From ZC4RG30 sp041168985 (lineage in GTDB: Bacteria; Pseudomonadota; Gammaproteobacteria; Steroidobacterales; Steroidobacteraceae), in contig JBEEKA010000059.1 in the NCBI GenBank assembly GCA_041168985.1, forward strand, positions 1 to 15,446: 15,446 nt of DNA, given 5' to 3'. Shown piece after piece: positions 1 to 7,184 of the stretch. How positions within the stretch are numbered: the first letter of the stretch is position 1; each line of letters opens with the position of its first letter. Position numbers and translations under genes: made by a program. A model generated the notes under the pieces. It made no database searches. It was given only the letters and a program-made list of their open reading frames with translations, and had not been told where the DNA came from.

Positions 1-2
1 TG

Positions 3-39
3 TCAGGAAATCCCTGAGCCGGACTTCCGGTTTTCCTGA
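3..39. terminator. Nested inverted repeat at the window edge, possible terminator
   Basis: An 8-bp outer repeat (TCAGGAAA at 3-10, TTTCCTGA at 32-39) encloses a 4-bp CCGG/CCGG stem with an ACTT loop (19-30). The inner stem is followed by TTTT at 31-34, which on the plus strand resembles a weak rho-independent terminator for a gene lying to the left of the window. It could also be an operator for the gene starting at 107. The pairing is seen directly; the role is inferred. Confidence 0.35.
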
Positions 40-106
40 ATTGCAGATCGCGCCCGGGAGTGACAATTCCATTGCATTCCCGGATCCATCCGGCAAAGGA
101 CATGCC

Positions 107-1090
107 ATGCAAGCGCCCGCCACTCCGATCAATGAAGCCCAGCGCCTGAAGTCCCTGCATGCGCTCGGCCTGCTCGACACCGCGCCTGACGAGGCCTTCG
201 ATCGGCTGGCGCAGCTTGCGACCGCGGCATTCAATGTGCCCCTTGCCGTCGTGTCCCTTGTCGACCGCAAGCGGCAGTGGTTCAAGTCGCGCCAGGGACT
301 GCGCGCCACCGAAACGTCGCGCGATGTCTCCTTCTGCGGCCACGCCATCCTGGGGGACGAACCCTTCGTCGTGCCGGATGCGGCGAATGACAGCCGCTTC
401 CAGGACAACCCGCTGGTGACCGGCGAGCCCGGCATCCGCTTCTACGCGGGTCAGCCGCTTCATGCCCCCGATGGCCATCGCATCGGCACCCTTTGCGTGC
501 TGGATCATCGTCCCCGCGACTTTTCCGCACGGGAACGGCAGCTGCTGCGCGAACTGGCGATCCGCGTCGAACGCGAGATTTCCTTGCGGGCCACGTCGGC
601 CATGGATCCGGTGACGCAGCTGGCGAACCGCCAGGGTTTCGATGCGCTGGTCCGGCAGGCCCTTGAGTCCTGCCGTCGCCATGGACAGGAAGCCTGCTAC
701 GGCATGATCCGGCTCGACGGCGCGTCGGACATGGGCCTGAGTCTAGGCGAAGCGGCTGGCCATGCGGTGCTGAGGCAGTTCAGCGAACATTTCGCGCGCG
801 CCTTCGTGAACGGCGACATCCTCGCGCACTGCGCCCCCGGCGAGTTCCGCTTCTTCACGCCCGGCCGGGGCGAGCGCGACATGCTCGACGTCCTGGACCT
901 GCTGGCGCAGCAGACCTGCGGTTCGGTGGGCGGACGGTCATACCTCGACCCGGTCTGGTTCGCCGGCACGGTCGATGTCTTGAGCCAGCGCGAGGCCGGC
1001 AGCGCCGCGCTGGGTGCCCTGGCTGCCGAGCGGCTGGCCTACTTCCGGGCGCGGCGACTGAACCTGATGCAGTCCTTCGCTGGAAACTGA
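107..1090 (+). CDS. GAF domain protein with degenerate GGDEF domain
   Basis: A 327-residue cytoplasmic protein with no signal peptide or membrane segment. An N-terminal GAF-type sensory domain lies at about residues 15-160 and is followed by a diguanylate-cyclase-like domain from about 165, opening with DPVTQLANRQGF, the usual 'DxLTgLxNRrxF' entry motif. At the active site the GGDEF signature reads APGEF (residues 243-247): the first two glycines and the metal-binding Asp are replaced, and no RxxD inhibitory site precedes it. Cyclic-di-GMP synthesis is therefore unlikely; a sensor, GTP-binding or adaptor role is more plausible. The start at 107 is chosen because AAAGGA (95-100) sits 6 bases upstream; the frame extends to a TTG at 41 without a convincing ribosome site. 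The family assignment is firm, the loss of activity is inferred from the motif, and the ligand is unknown. Confidence 0.85.
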   Translation: MQAPATPINEAQRLKSLHALGLLDTAPDEAFDRLAQLATAAFNVPLAVVSLVDRKRQWFKSRQGLRATETSRDVSFCGHAILGDEPFVVPDAANDSRFQDNPLVTGEPGIRFYAGQPLHAPDGHRIGTLCVLDHRPRDFSARERQLLRELAIRVEREISLRATSAMDPVTQLANRQGFDALVRQALESCRRHGQEACYGMIRLDGASDMGLSLGEAAGHAVLRQFSEHFARAFVNGDILAHCAPGEFRFFTPGRGERDMLDVLDLLAQQTCGSVGGRSYLDPVWFAGTVDVLSQREAGSAALGALAAERLAYFRARRLNLMQSFAGN

Positions 1091-1104
1091 TACCGTCGCC
1101 GGTA
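1091..1104 (+). terminator. Small hairpin after the GAF gene
   Basis: TACCG (1091-1095) and CGGTA (1100-1104) form a 5-bp stem with a 4-base loop directly after the TGA of the upstream gene. There is no following T-run, so termination would be weak at best. Confidence 0.2.
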
Positions 1105-1118
1105 AAGCGGTACCCCGT

Positions 1119-1139
1119 GCGGGACAGGTATAGTCCCGC
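1119..1139 (+). promoter_or_regulatory. Inverted repeat overlapping a TATAGT -10 box before ppa
   Basis: GCGGGAC (1119-1125) and GTCCCGC (1133-1139) are perfect 7-bp inverted arms around a 7-base centre. The candidate -10 hexamer TATAGT (1129-1134) runs from the centre into the right arm. No good -35 box is visible 16-18 bp upstream (AGCGGT at 1106-1111). Start of transcription near 1141 would leave a leader of about 35 bases before ppa. The repeat may be an operator covering the promoter, or a terminator-like hairpin for the upstream gene. It is followed by a Shine-Dalgarno GGAG at 1165-1168. Confidence 0.4.
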
Positions 1140-1175
1140 CCCCTTTATCCAAGCCTGCAGTGCCGGAGTAGTTCC

Positions 1176-1718
1176 ATGCGCCTTGATGCCATCGCGATTG
1201 GCAAGAATCCCCCCGAGGAAGTGAACGTCGTCGTCGAGGTCCCCGTCGGTGGCGAACCCATCAAGTACGAGATGGACAAGGAATCCAGCGCCCTGGTCGT
1301 GGACCGCTTCCTCTACACGCCGATGCGCTACCCGGGCAATTACGGCTTCATTCCGCACACCCTGTCCGATGACGGCGATCCCTGCGACGTCCTGATCGCG
1401 AACCACCGCGGCATCATCCCGGGCGCGGTGATCGCCGTGCGGCCCGTGGGCGTCCTGCGCATGCAGGACGAAGCCGGTGGAGACGAGAAGATCGTGGCGG
1501 TGCCGGTGCCGAAGCTGACGCGCCGCTATGAGGGCGTGAAGAACTACTCCGACCTGCCGGACATCTCGCTCCAGCAGATCAAGCATTTCTTCGAGCACTA
1601 CAAGGACCTCGAAGACGGCAAGTGGGTCAAGGTGCTCGGCTGGGGCGATGCGGACGCCGCGAAGCAGCTGATCGTCGAGTCGATCGAACGCGCGAAGCAG
1701 GCCGGCAAGGGCCGCTGA
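1176..1718 (+). CDS. ppa: Inorganic pyrophosphatase, family I
   Basis: A soluble cytoplasmic 180-residue enzyme that hydrolyses pyrophosphate to two phosphates, pulling biosynthetic reactions (nucleic acids, aminoacyl-tRNA) forward. The length is typical of bacterial family I enzymes. The signature DGDPCDV carries the metal-binding aspartates, and the family segments YPGNYGFIP, KYE near the N-terminus and the C-terminal VKVLGWGD are all present. The signature has Cys where many homologues have Leu, Met or Val; this lies between the catalytic aspartates and is not expected to abolish activity. GGAG at 1165-1168 is 7 bases before the ATG, supporting this start. The PAS sensor gene begins 24 bases after the stop, so the two may be co-transcribed. 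Confidence 0.97.
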   Translation: MRLDAIAIGKNPPEEVNVVVEVPVGGEPIKYEMDKESSALVVDRFLYTPMRYPGNYGFIPHTLSDDGDPCDVLIANHRGIIPGAVIAVRPVGVLRMQDEAGGDEKIVAVPVPKLTRRYEGVKNYSDLPDISLQQIKHFFEHYKDLEDGKWVKVLGWGDADAAKQLIVESIERAKQAGKGR

Positions 1719-1742
1719 TCCCGGGCCAGCAGGGACATCTCG

Positions 1743-3920
1743 ATGTCCATCTGGGAGGCCATGAAGCGGATCAGCGCCAGGCCGGTGCAGATGGCGCTGC
1801 TGGTCTCCCTGCTGCTGCTGGGGATGACCTCCTGGAACGCCTGGCAGCTGCGGCAGGATGCCCGCACTCGGGCAGCCGAAGAAGTGCTTGGCGTGCTGGA
1901 CCAGCTGGCGTCGGCACTGGATGGCCGCTTCCGGGACAACGCCGGCTTCCTGCTGCAGGTGGCCGGCGCCGCTGCGGATTACCCCGACAAGCCGGAAGCG
2001 GAGCAGGCGGAGTTCCAGTCCCTTGCCCGCAGGGAGCTGAACCGCCATCCCGGCATCCTCAGACTGTTCCTGACCGACCGGGCAGGTCAGCAGATCTACA
2101 ACTCCGGCTTCGATGCCAGCCGCGTCCGACTGCCGTTCATGGGCAGGTACCCGCTGTTCAGTCGTGCCAGGAACGGCGAGTCCCTGGTGTTCCAGGGCCC
2201 GCAGCAGGCCAACCTCGACAGCCAGAACGTGATCTTCATGGCGCGCCCCGTTCGCGGGAGCGGGGGCGAGTTCCAGGGCATCGTGGGTCTCGTCGTGCCA
2301 ACCTCGGGACTCAGCGATCGCCTGCAGGATGTATCGCGCGCGGCGAACCAGCAGGTGCTGCTGCTGACGGATGAAATGAACGTCGTGCGCGAAGGGCTGC
2401 CCGCGGACCGCGGGGCGGCAGCCGGGCCGGTGGAGGGGGTGGCGGCGCAGTTGTCGTCGCAGCGCGAGGCGCGCCCCGAAGCCAATCGCCATGTTTGGCA
2501 GACACCCGGGACGGCCGGGACGTCGGATGACCTCCATGCGGCGGCCCGGATCGGGGAGTTCCCTTACTGGCTGCTCGCATCCCGCGCGGGACGGACGACT
2601 GACGCCACCTGGCGACGCAACGCACTGATCACCGGCGTTGCGACCGGTGTCGCCGTCCTGCTGATCCTGGCGGGCGCGGTGTCGCTGACGCGCCAGCGTG
2701 CCCGCCTGCAGGATCGGATCCGCGAGGCAACGTCCGAACTCACGGCCAGCGAGGAACGCCTGCGCGAGGTGGCGGCGCGCAGTGAGTCCATCCTCGAGGC
2801 GCTGCCCGACGGACTGCTCGTCACGGATGCAAACGGAAAGATCCTGTCCCTGAACCGCAGCATCGAATCGATGTTCGGCTACACCCGGGAAGCCTTGCTG
2901 GGCAGGTCCGTCGACCAGCTCATCCCGGACCGTTTCCGGGCGGGCCATGGCGGCAAGGTCGAAAGCTTCATGGGCCAGAAGGGCCAGATCCAGAAACGCA
3001 GCCACATGGCGTTCCGCGCCCTGGCGCGAGATGGCCGCGAGTTCCCGGTCGACCTCGGGCTGAACCTGCGCACCGAAGGCGATGGCAAGGAAGTCATCTG
3101 CACCATCCGCGACATATCCCAGCGGGTCGCCGCCGAAGAGAAACTCCGCGCGGTGCAGGCCGACTACCAGAAGCTGTTCGAGCAGTCCCCGGAGGGCACG
3201 CTGATCCTGGGGGACATCGAAACCGGCACCATTGCGGACTGCAACGCAGCCGCACTCAGGATGTTCGGGATCCGGAGCGGGCGCGAAGGTCTGGTCGGCA
3301 AGACCATCCTCGACCTGTCGCCCGAGCGGCAACCGGATGGCCGTCTGTCGACGGAGGCGATGCAGGCCCTTCGCGACAACGTCGCGTCGGAAGGCGGCAT
3401 GTGGCACGAATGGCAGCACCGCTGTCCGGACGGCCGCCTGATCGACGTCGAGGTGACGACGAGCGCCACCATCTACCGCGGCAATCGGGCGGCCCTGGCG
3501 ATGATGCGGGACGTGACCGAGCGCAAGGCGGTCGAGCGGCGACTGGTCCGCAGCGAAGCCATGCTCGCCCGTGCCCAGTCGATCGCGAAGATCGGCAGCT
3601 TCGAATTCGACGCCGCGACCGGCAAGTACGTCTCGTCGGCCGAAACCGATCGGCTGTTCGGCGTGTCGGACCAGACCACGACGAGCCTTGCGCAGTGGTT
3701 CGAGCGCGTCCATCCGGACGACAGGGAGCGCGTCGCCGAGGCCTGGACGGCCACGCTTCGGGGCGCGGCCTATGACCAGACCTATCGCATCGTCGTCGGC
3801 GGCGAGACCCTCTGGGTCCGATCCATCGCGGAGGTGGAGACGGCATCGGACGGATCGATACGCCGTATTTCCGGTGCGGTCCAGGACATCACGGCTGCGC
3901 AGCGGAACGCTTCGTGGTGA
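1743..3920 (+). CDS. Membrane sensor with periplasmic domain and three PAS domains, no output domain
   Basis: A 725-residue inner-membrane protein. Transmembrane helices lie at about residues 17-34 and 293-315, bracketing a periplasmic region of about 255 residues that looks like a Cache-type ligand sensor. A short coiled linker leads to three cytoplasmic PAS domains at about 337-460, 465-590 and 605-720; the first contains LPDGLLVTDANGKI and each ends in an 'IrDI/mRDVTErk/VQDIT' S-box close. The protein stops right after the third PAS. There is no histidine kinase, GGDEF, EAL, HAMP-methyl-accepting or HTH module, and only 66 bases separate its stop from the converging porin stop, so no detached output gene follows. 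It may act by protein contact or be a truncated kinase/cyclase. Start: AGGGA (1731-1735) is 7 bases before this ATG; an ATG at 1761 has GGAGG only 2 bases away and is less likely. The specific ligand is unknown. Confidence 0.88.
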   Translation: MSIWEAMKRISARPVQMALLVSLLLLGMTSWNAWQLRQDARTRAAEEVLGVLDQLASALDGRFRDNAGFLLQVAGAAADYPDKPEAEQAEFQSLARRELNRHPGILRLFLTDRAGQQIYNSGFDASRVRLPFMGRYPLFSRARNGESLVFQGPQQANLDSQNVIFMARPVRGSGGEFQGIVGLVVPTSGLSDRLQDVSRAANQQVLLLTDEMNVVREGLPADRGAAAGPVEGVAAQLSSQREARPEANRHVWQTPGTAGTSDDLHAAARIGEFPYWLLASRAGRTTDATWRRNALITGVATGVAVLLILAGAVSLTRQRARLQDRIREATSELTASEERLREVAARSESILEALPDGLLVTDANGKILSLNRSIESMFGYTREALLGRSVDQLIPDRFRAGHGGKVESFMGQKGQIQKRSHMAFRALARDGREFPVDLGLNLRTEGDGKEVICTIRDISQRVAAEEKLRAVQADYQKLFEQSPEGTLILGDIETGTIADCNAAALRMFGIRSGREGLVGKTILDLSPERQPDGRLSTEAMQALRDNVASEGGMWHEWQHRCPDGRLIDVEVTTSATIYRGNRAALAMMRDVTERKAVERRLVRSEAMLARAQSIAKIGSFEFDAATGKYVSSAETDRLFGVSDQTTTSLAQWFERVHPDDRERVAEAWTATLRGAAYDQTYRIVVGGETLWVRSIAEVETASDGSIRRISGAVQDITAAQRNASW

Positions 3921-3945
3921 CAGCCAGCGAAATCCCGAGGAGTAA

Positions 3946-3968
3946 GGGGAGGGCATGGCGCCCTCCCC
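3946..3968. terminator. GC-rich hairpin between convergent genes
   Basis: GGGGAGGGC (3946-3954) pairs with GCCCTCCCC (3960-3968) in a perfect 9-bp stem with a 5-base loop. It lies in the 66-bp gap between the PAS sensor (plus) and the porin (minus), so it can serve both. Neither side has a strong T-run, so it is a stable structure but not a textbook intrinsic terminator. Confidence 0.6.
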
Positions 3969-3986
3969 CGGTTCACATCATCTGCT

Positions 3987-5102
3987 TCAGAACTTGAAGA
4001 CGCCTTCCAGCGACACCGAGAACTGGCTCTTGCCCACCGCGGAAGCCGGCTTCAGGAAGGTCGCGACGTCAGACTCGTCGGCACGCAGTTCGCCACGCAC
4101 CTCGAAGGCCTTGCTCGGCGCATAGGCCAGCGTCAGCGTGCCTTCCTTGAGCTTCTGCGGCGTTCCCGTGCGGGCGCCGTCCTCGTCGTCGAAGTACTCC
4201 GCGCGCAGCGACACGCGCCAGTTGTCGTCGATCGCGTAGTTCAGGTAACCGGCCACGCCCTGCCAGCTGGCCGTGCCGAGGCTGGTGGACGGCAGCAGCG
4301 TCTTTTCCTGGCTGCCGTAGTCGTAATTCAGCACCAGGCTCAGGCTGTCCGACAGGGTCCACGTTGCCACGAGGTCGATGATGGTACGCGCACCCGCCGA
4401 ACCGCCGGCGTACGCAGGTTCAGTGCCGTAGTAACCCTGCGCGCCCAGCGTGAAGGCCTTGCTCGGGGCCCAGAGCATGCCGGCTTCGATGGTCTTCTGG
4501 CTGTTCAGGTCGTTGACCTGGTCCCAGCCGTTGTTCAACCCGAAGGTGAAGCTCAGGGTCGAATCGTAGGCGTAGACGGCGCGCACGCCCGTGTGGGTCA
4601 GCGGTTCGTAGTTGAACAGCAGCGAACGCGAGGTGTTGACGTTCAGCGTGGGGTTGATGACCTCGGCGCCCACCAGCGTCGCGAAGCGACCGCCCATCAC
4701 GGTCCAGCTGCCCGATGCGTACTGGACGAAGGCCTGCGTGAGGTTGATGTCGCCCGAGCCGCCGCCCGAGGTGTAGGCATTCAGGAGACCGGCATCATGG
4801 CCCGCGACCACGTTGACGACGCCGCCGAAACCTTCGGTCGGCTGGTAGGCAACGGTCAGCCCGGCCTGGTGCAGGTCGAAGCTGTCATGCTGGACGTCGA
4901 ACGTACGGTAGTTGCCGAGGCCGGAGTTGTAGAGGTAGCCGGCGGAGACATAGCCATGGACGGCGACGCCCGAAGCGGCCAGCACATCGGTAAGGCCCGG
5001 GCCGGACGGCGGCGCGTCCGCGGCCGCATCGGCGGCCAGCGAAAGGACCGGCATCGACGCGATGACGCAGGCGGCGGAGATCAGACGGGCACTGTTACGC
5101 AT
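3987..5102 (-). CDS. Outer-membrane beta-barrel porin
   Basis: A 371-residue secreted protein. A Sec signal peptide (residues 1-23, hydrophobic core then SLA followed by ADA) precedes a mature chain rich in alternating aromatic/polar strands and Gly/Ser/Asn turns, for example the HGYVSAGYLYNSG region and DNWRVSLRAEYFDD, and it ends in a terminal Phe (EGVFKF), the usual barrel-assembly signal. The style matches the OmpL-like 'beta-barrel porin 2' group; the substrate cannot be read from sequence. The start is the ATG at 5102 because AGAGGA (complement of 5111-5116) lies 8 bases upstream and the signal peptide begins there; an in-frame start 13 codons earlier would spoil it. Transcription probably starts near 5131 from a sigma-54 type promoter, so expression is likely activator-dependent, for example on nitrogen or carbon status. 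The gene stands alone and ends toward the hairpin at 3946-3968. Confidence 0.85.
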   Translation of the reverse strand: MRNSARLISAACVIASMPVLSLAADAAADAPPSGPGLTDVLAASGVAVHGYVSAGYLYNSGLGNYRTFDVQHDSFDLHQAGLTVAYQPTEGFGGVVNVVAGHDAGLLNAYTSGGGSGDINLTQAFVQYASGSWTVMGGRFATLVGAEVINPTLNVNTSRSLLFNYEPLTHTGVRAVYAYDSTLSFTFGLNNGWDQVNDLNSQKTIEAGMLWAPSKAFTLGAQGYYGTEPAYAGGSAGARTIIDLVATWTLSDSLSLVLNYDYGSQEKTLLPSTSLGTASWQGVAGYLNYAIDDNWRVSLRAEYFDDEDGARTGTPQKLKEGTLTLAYAPSKAFEVRGELRADESDVATFLKPASAVGKSQFSVSLEGVFKF

Positions 5103-5140
5103 GTTCGGAATCCTCTGCAAAAAAATTAGGCAAAGGGACA

Positions 5141-5158
5141 AAGCAGGATGCGTGCCAA
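5141..5158 (-). promoter_or_regulatory. Sigma-54 (RpoN) -24/-12 promoter of the porin gene
   Basis: Read on the minus strand, this is TTGGCACGCATCCTGCTT. Against the consensus TGGCACG-N4-TTGC it matches every position except the first T of TTGC, and the GG and GC dinucleotides are exactly 10 bases apart as sigma-54 requires. The predicted start of transcription is near 5131, giving a leader of about 29 bases that contains a T7 run and the porin Shine-Dalgarno. No competing sigma-70 promoter is obvious. The match and spacing are seen; function is inferred. Confidence 0.7.
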
Positions 5159-5207
5159 CTGCGCCGGCCCGCGTAAGACGCCGCGAAATGCGGCATCTGC
5201 GGCCTAT

Positions 5208-5258
5208 GCACCGTGTCGGCGCACCGATCTGGGGCGGTGCGGCGCGGCCGAGGCACCG
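5208..5258. promoter_or_regulatory. GCACCG cluster with perfect inverted repeat, possible enhancer site
   Basis: CGCACCG (5220-5226) and CGGTGCG (5235-5241) form a perfect 7-bp inverted repeat with an 8-bp spacer, centred about 100 bp upstream of the predicted porin transcription start. Further direct GCACCG copies lie at 5208-5213 and 5253-5258, and two more at 5287 and 5300 in the end of the kinase gene. This position suits an enhancer for a sigma-54 activator. The half-site resembles NtrC's TGCACC, but the spacing is 3 bp longer than in NtrC sites. Alternatively the repeat is a hairpin ending the kinase operon, although no T-run follows it. Confidence 0.4.
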
Positions 5259-5282
5259 ACATGAAGCGGCGTGAAATGGATT

Positions 5283-6173
5283 TCAGGCACCGACCAGGCG
5301 CACCGGCTGCCGGGATGTATCAAGTTCGACCACGATGTCGGCCCGTGCGGGCATCTCTTCGAGGATATGGCGCGTGATGCGTTCGTAATGCTGGATGAAC
5401 CGCGCGACTGCGGCATCGTCCATGACGCGCGACAGGTCGCCACCTTCGGCCGTCACCCGGGCACGCAGCTTGTGCTCCTGCTCGAGACGCCAGGCGTAGA
5501 CGATGTCGAAGGACGGCGCCTGCAGCAGGACCTGCAGGTCAAGGCGACCGAAGAGGGTCCTGTATTCGCCCGCCAGCGCGTGGTTTACATGGCGTCGCCA
5601 GAGGCCCTCCCTGTCGTCGTCGCGCTCCAGCGCGTTGATCGGCGCCGAGAGGGCGGAATCCGGTTCCGGACGCGCACCGACGAACCAGCCTTCGAGTATC
5701 ACGATGCGGACCGGTGACTGGACACGGGGCCAGTCGGATTGCGGACGGCGGTCGTCATGCTGCTTGTCGAAGGCCGGCACGGCGACCGGTCCATTCCCGT
5801 GCAGCAGGGCATCGATCGTCGACAGACCCAGCGCCACGTCATGCGTACCCGGTACGCCGCGGGTACGGAAGAGGGGATGCACCGCGCGGCCGAGCGCCTG
5901 GCGATCGGCGTGCGTCAGGTACAGGTCGTCGATCGAAAGCACCGCCGTCGGCAGTCCCTGCGCATCGAGCAGTGCCTTCAGCACCGCGCCCATCGTGGAC
6001 TTGCCGCTGCCCTGCGAGCCGCAGAGGCCCACGGTCATTCCGCCCTGGTGCGCACGCGCGACCGTGCCGATGCGCTGCGCGATCGGTGCGTGCACGGCGC
6101 CGATCAGCGTGCGGAAGCGGGGCGGCAGCCGTTCCTTCGAGAGGAAATCGTCGATCCAGGCGTCGTCCATCAT
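5283..6173 (-). CDS. D-glycerate 3-kinase-like P-loop kinase
   Basis: A cytoplasmic protein of 296 residues. A Walker A motif, GSQGSGKS, is at 52-59, followed by SIDDLYL (80-86), RTRGVPGTHD (103-112), VAVPAFDKQHDDR (130-142) and a Walker-B-like VILEGWFVG (158-166). The order and the 'RGxxGTHD ... P.fDK' blocks are those of the plant/fungal GLYK family, which phosphorylates D-glycerate to 3-phosphoglycerate with ATP, and of related uncharacterised bacterial kinases. It is unrelated to the GarK and GckA glycerate 2-kinases. It starts 16 bases after the stop of the hydroxypyruvate reductase gene, whose product, D-glycerate, would be its substrate, which supports the call. ATG at 6173 or 6170 are equally possible starts; the ribosome site (AGGA near 6187-6190) is distant. 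The frame continues upstream into the reductase gene, which is probably not translated. The fold is certain; the substrate is inferred from family and neighbour. Confidence 0.82.
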   Translation of the reverse strand: MMDDAWIDDFLSKERLPPRFRTLIGAVHAPIAQRIGTVARAHQGGMTVGLCGSQGSGKSTMGAVLKALLDAQGLPTAVLSIDDLYLTHADRQALGRAVHPLFRTRGVPGTHDVALGLSTIDALLHGNGPVAVPAFDKQHDDRRPQSDWPRVQSPVRIVILEGWFVGARPEPDSALSAPINALERDDDREGLWRRHVNHALAGEYRTLFGRLDLQVLLQAPSFDIVYAWRLEQEHKLRARVTAEGGDLSRVMDDAAVARFIQHYERITRHILEEMPARADIVVELDTSRQPVRLVGA

Positions 6174-6189
6174 CGGGGCGATGGCGTCC

Positions 6190-7167
6190 TCAGGCGACCT
6201 TGTCCTGCACGGGCTGCCCGGCGAAGAAGAGGTCGACGTTGCGCGCAACCCGCAGGCCCATGGCGGTGCGGGTCTCGCGCGTCGCGCTGCCGAGGTGCGG
6301 CAGCAGCACGACGTTGTCGAGGCCGGCCAGGTCCGGGTGCACCACGGGTTCGCGCTCGTACACGTCGAGGCCGGCGGCGGCGATGCGGTTCGCCTTCAGT
6401 GCAGCGGCCAGCGCGGCTTCGTCGACGACCGTGCCGCGCGCCGTGTTCACGATGACCGCCGTCGGCTTCATGCTCGACAGCCGCGCGGCATTGATCAGGT
6501 GGTGCGTTTCCGCACCCCCCGGGCAATGCAGTGACAGCACGTCGCTCTGCGAGATCAGGGCGTCGACGTCGCCGACGTAACGCGCATTGCAGGCGGCCTC
6601 GATGTCTGCCGGCGCGCGGCGACGGCCAAAATAGGCGATCTGCATGCCGAAACCATGGTGTGCCCGGTGCGCCGTGGCCTGAGCGATGCGGCCGAAGCCG
6701 ATGATGCCCAGCGTCTTGCCGGACACGCTCTGCCCCATGAGGTGCGTCGGGCGCCAGCCCGTCCAGCGGCCGTCGCGCAGTTCGCGTTCGCCCTCGCCGG
6801 CACGTCGAGTCGCCATCAGCATGAGCAGGATCGCGAGGTCCGCCGTCGCATCGGTAAGGACGTCCGGGGTGTTGCTCACCGTGATGCCCGCGGCCTTCGC
6901 TGCGGCGACATCGATGTGGTTGAAGCCGACCCCGAAGTTGCCGATGAGCTTCACGCGGGCGTCCGGCGTGCCCAGCACGGCCGCATTGATCGTGTCCGTC
7001 ACGGTCGGGCAGATGGCGTCGTAATCGCGCATCGCCTGCTGGAGCGAGGGCACGTCCATCGGGGTGTCGCTCTCGTTCAGCGTCACGTCATACCGTTCGC
7101 AGAGGTAACGCTCGGCCTCTTCCGTCCAGCGGCGCGTGAGCAGGATCTTCGGTCTGGCAGCGGTCAT
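6190..7167 (-). CDS. D-2-hydroxyacid dehydrogenase, likely glyoxylate/hydroxypyruvate reductase
   Basis: A 325-residue cytoplasmic NAD(P)H-dependent reductase of the D-isomer 2-hydroxyacid dehydrogenase family, likely converting hydroxypyruvate to D-glycerate and glyoxylate to glycolate. The nucleotide fold has GIIGFGRIA (154-162), in which the third glycine of GxGxxG is Ala. The catalytic triad is visible: Arg244 in NTARGTVVDE, Glu273 in YEREP, His291 in LLPHLGSAT. The substrate-loop segment IGNFGVGFNHID (75-86) resembles the GyaR/GRHPR group rather than PdxB or SerA. The ATG at 7167 is chosen because AAAGG (complement of 7176-7180) is 8 bases upstream; a GTG-type extension would overlap the hydrolase gene. 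It lies 17 bases after the hydrolase stop and 16 before the kinase start, indicating an operon. NADH versus NADPH preference cannot be decided. Confidence 0.9.
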   Translation of the reverse strand: MTAARPKILLTRRWTEEAERYLCERYDVTLNESDTPMDVPSLQQAMRDYDAICPTVTDTINAAVLGTPDARVKLIGNFGVGFNHIDVAAAKAAGITVSNTPDVLTDATADLAILLMLMATRRAGEGERELRDGRWTGWRPTHLMGQSVSGKTLGIIGFGRIAQATAHRAHHGFGMQIAYFGRRRAPADIEAACNARYVGDVDALISQSDVLSLHCPGGAETHHLINAARLSSMKPTAVIVNTARGTVVDEAALAAALKANRIAAAGLDVYEREPVVHPDLAGLDNVVLLPHLGSATRETRTAMGLRVARNVDLFFAGQPVQDKVA

Positions 7168-7184
7168 GGTGCGGGCCTTTGCAG

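Noticed and set aside
41..106. N-terminal extension of the GAF protein from a TTG at 41
   Set aside because: The ATG at 107 has a good ribosome site and the extra 22 residues have no domain character.
855..3956. A 1033-codon open frame on the minus strand across ppa and the PAS gene
   Set aside because: It runs antisense to two well-supported protein families, its translation is rich in Arg/His/Gly with no domain pattern, and such long antisense frames are expected when a GC-rich gene avoids certain codons.
5119..5125. T7 run in the porin leader (minus strand) as a terminator
   Set aside because: No hairpin immediately precedes it in the transcript, and it lies between a good promoter and a good ribosome site, so it is more likely an unstructured leader segment.
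6174..6248. N-terminal extension of the glycerate kinase into the reductase gene
   Set aside because: The added residues are Ser/Arg/Pro-rich and encoded antiparallel-in-frame to nothing conserved; the family-like sequence starts at MMDDAWIDDF, just after the reductase stop.
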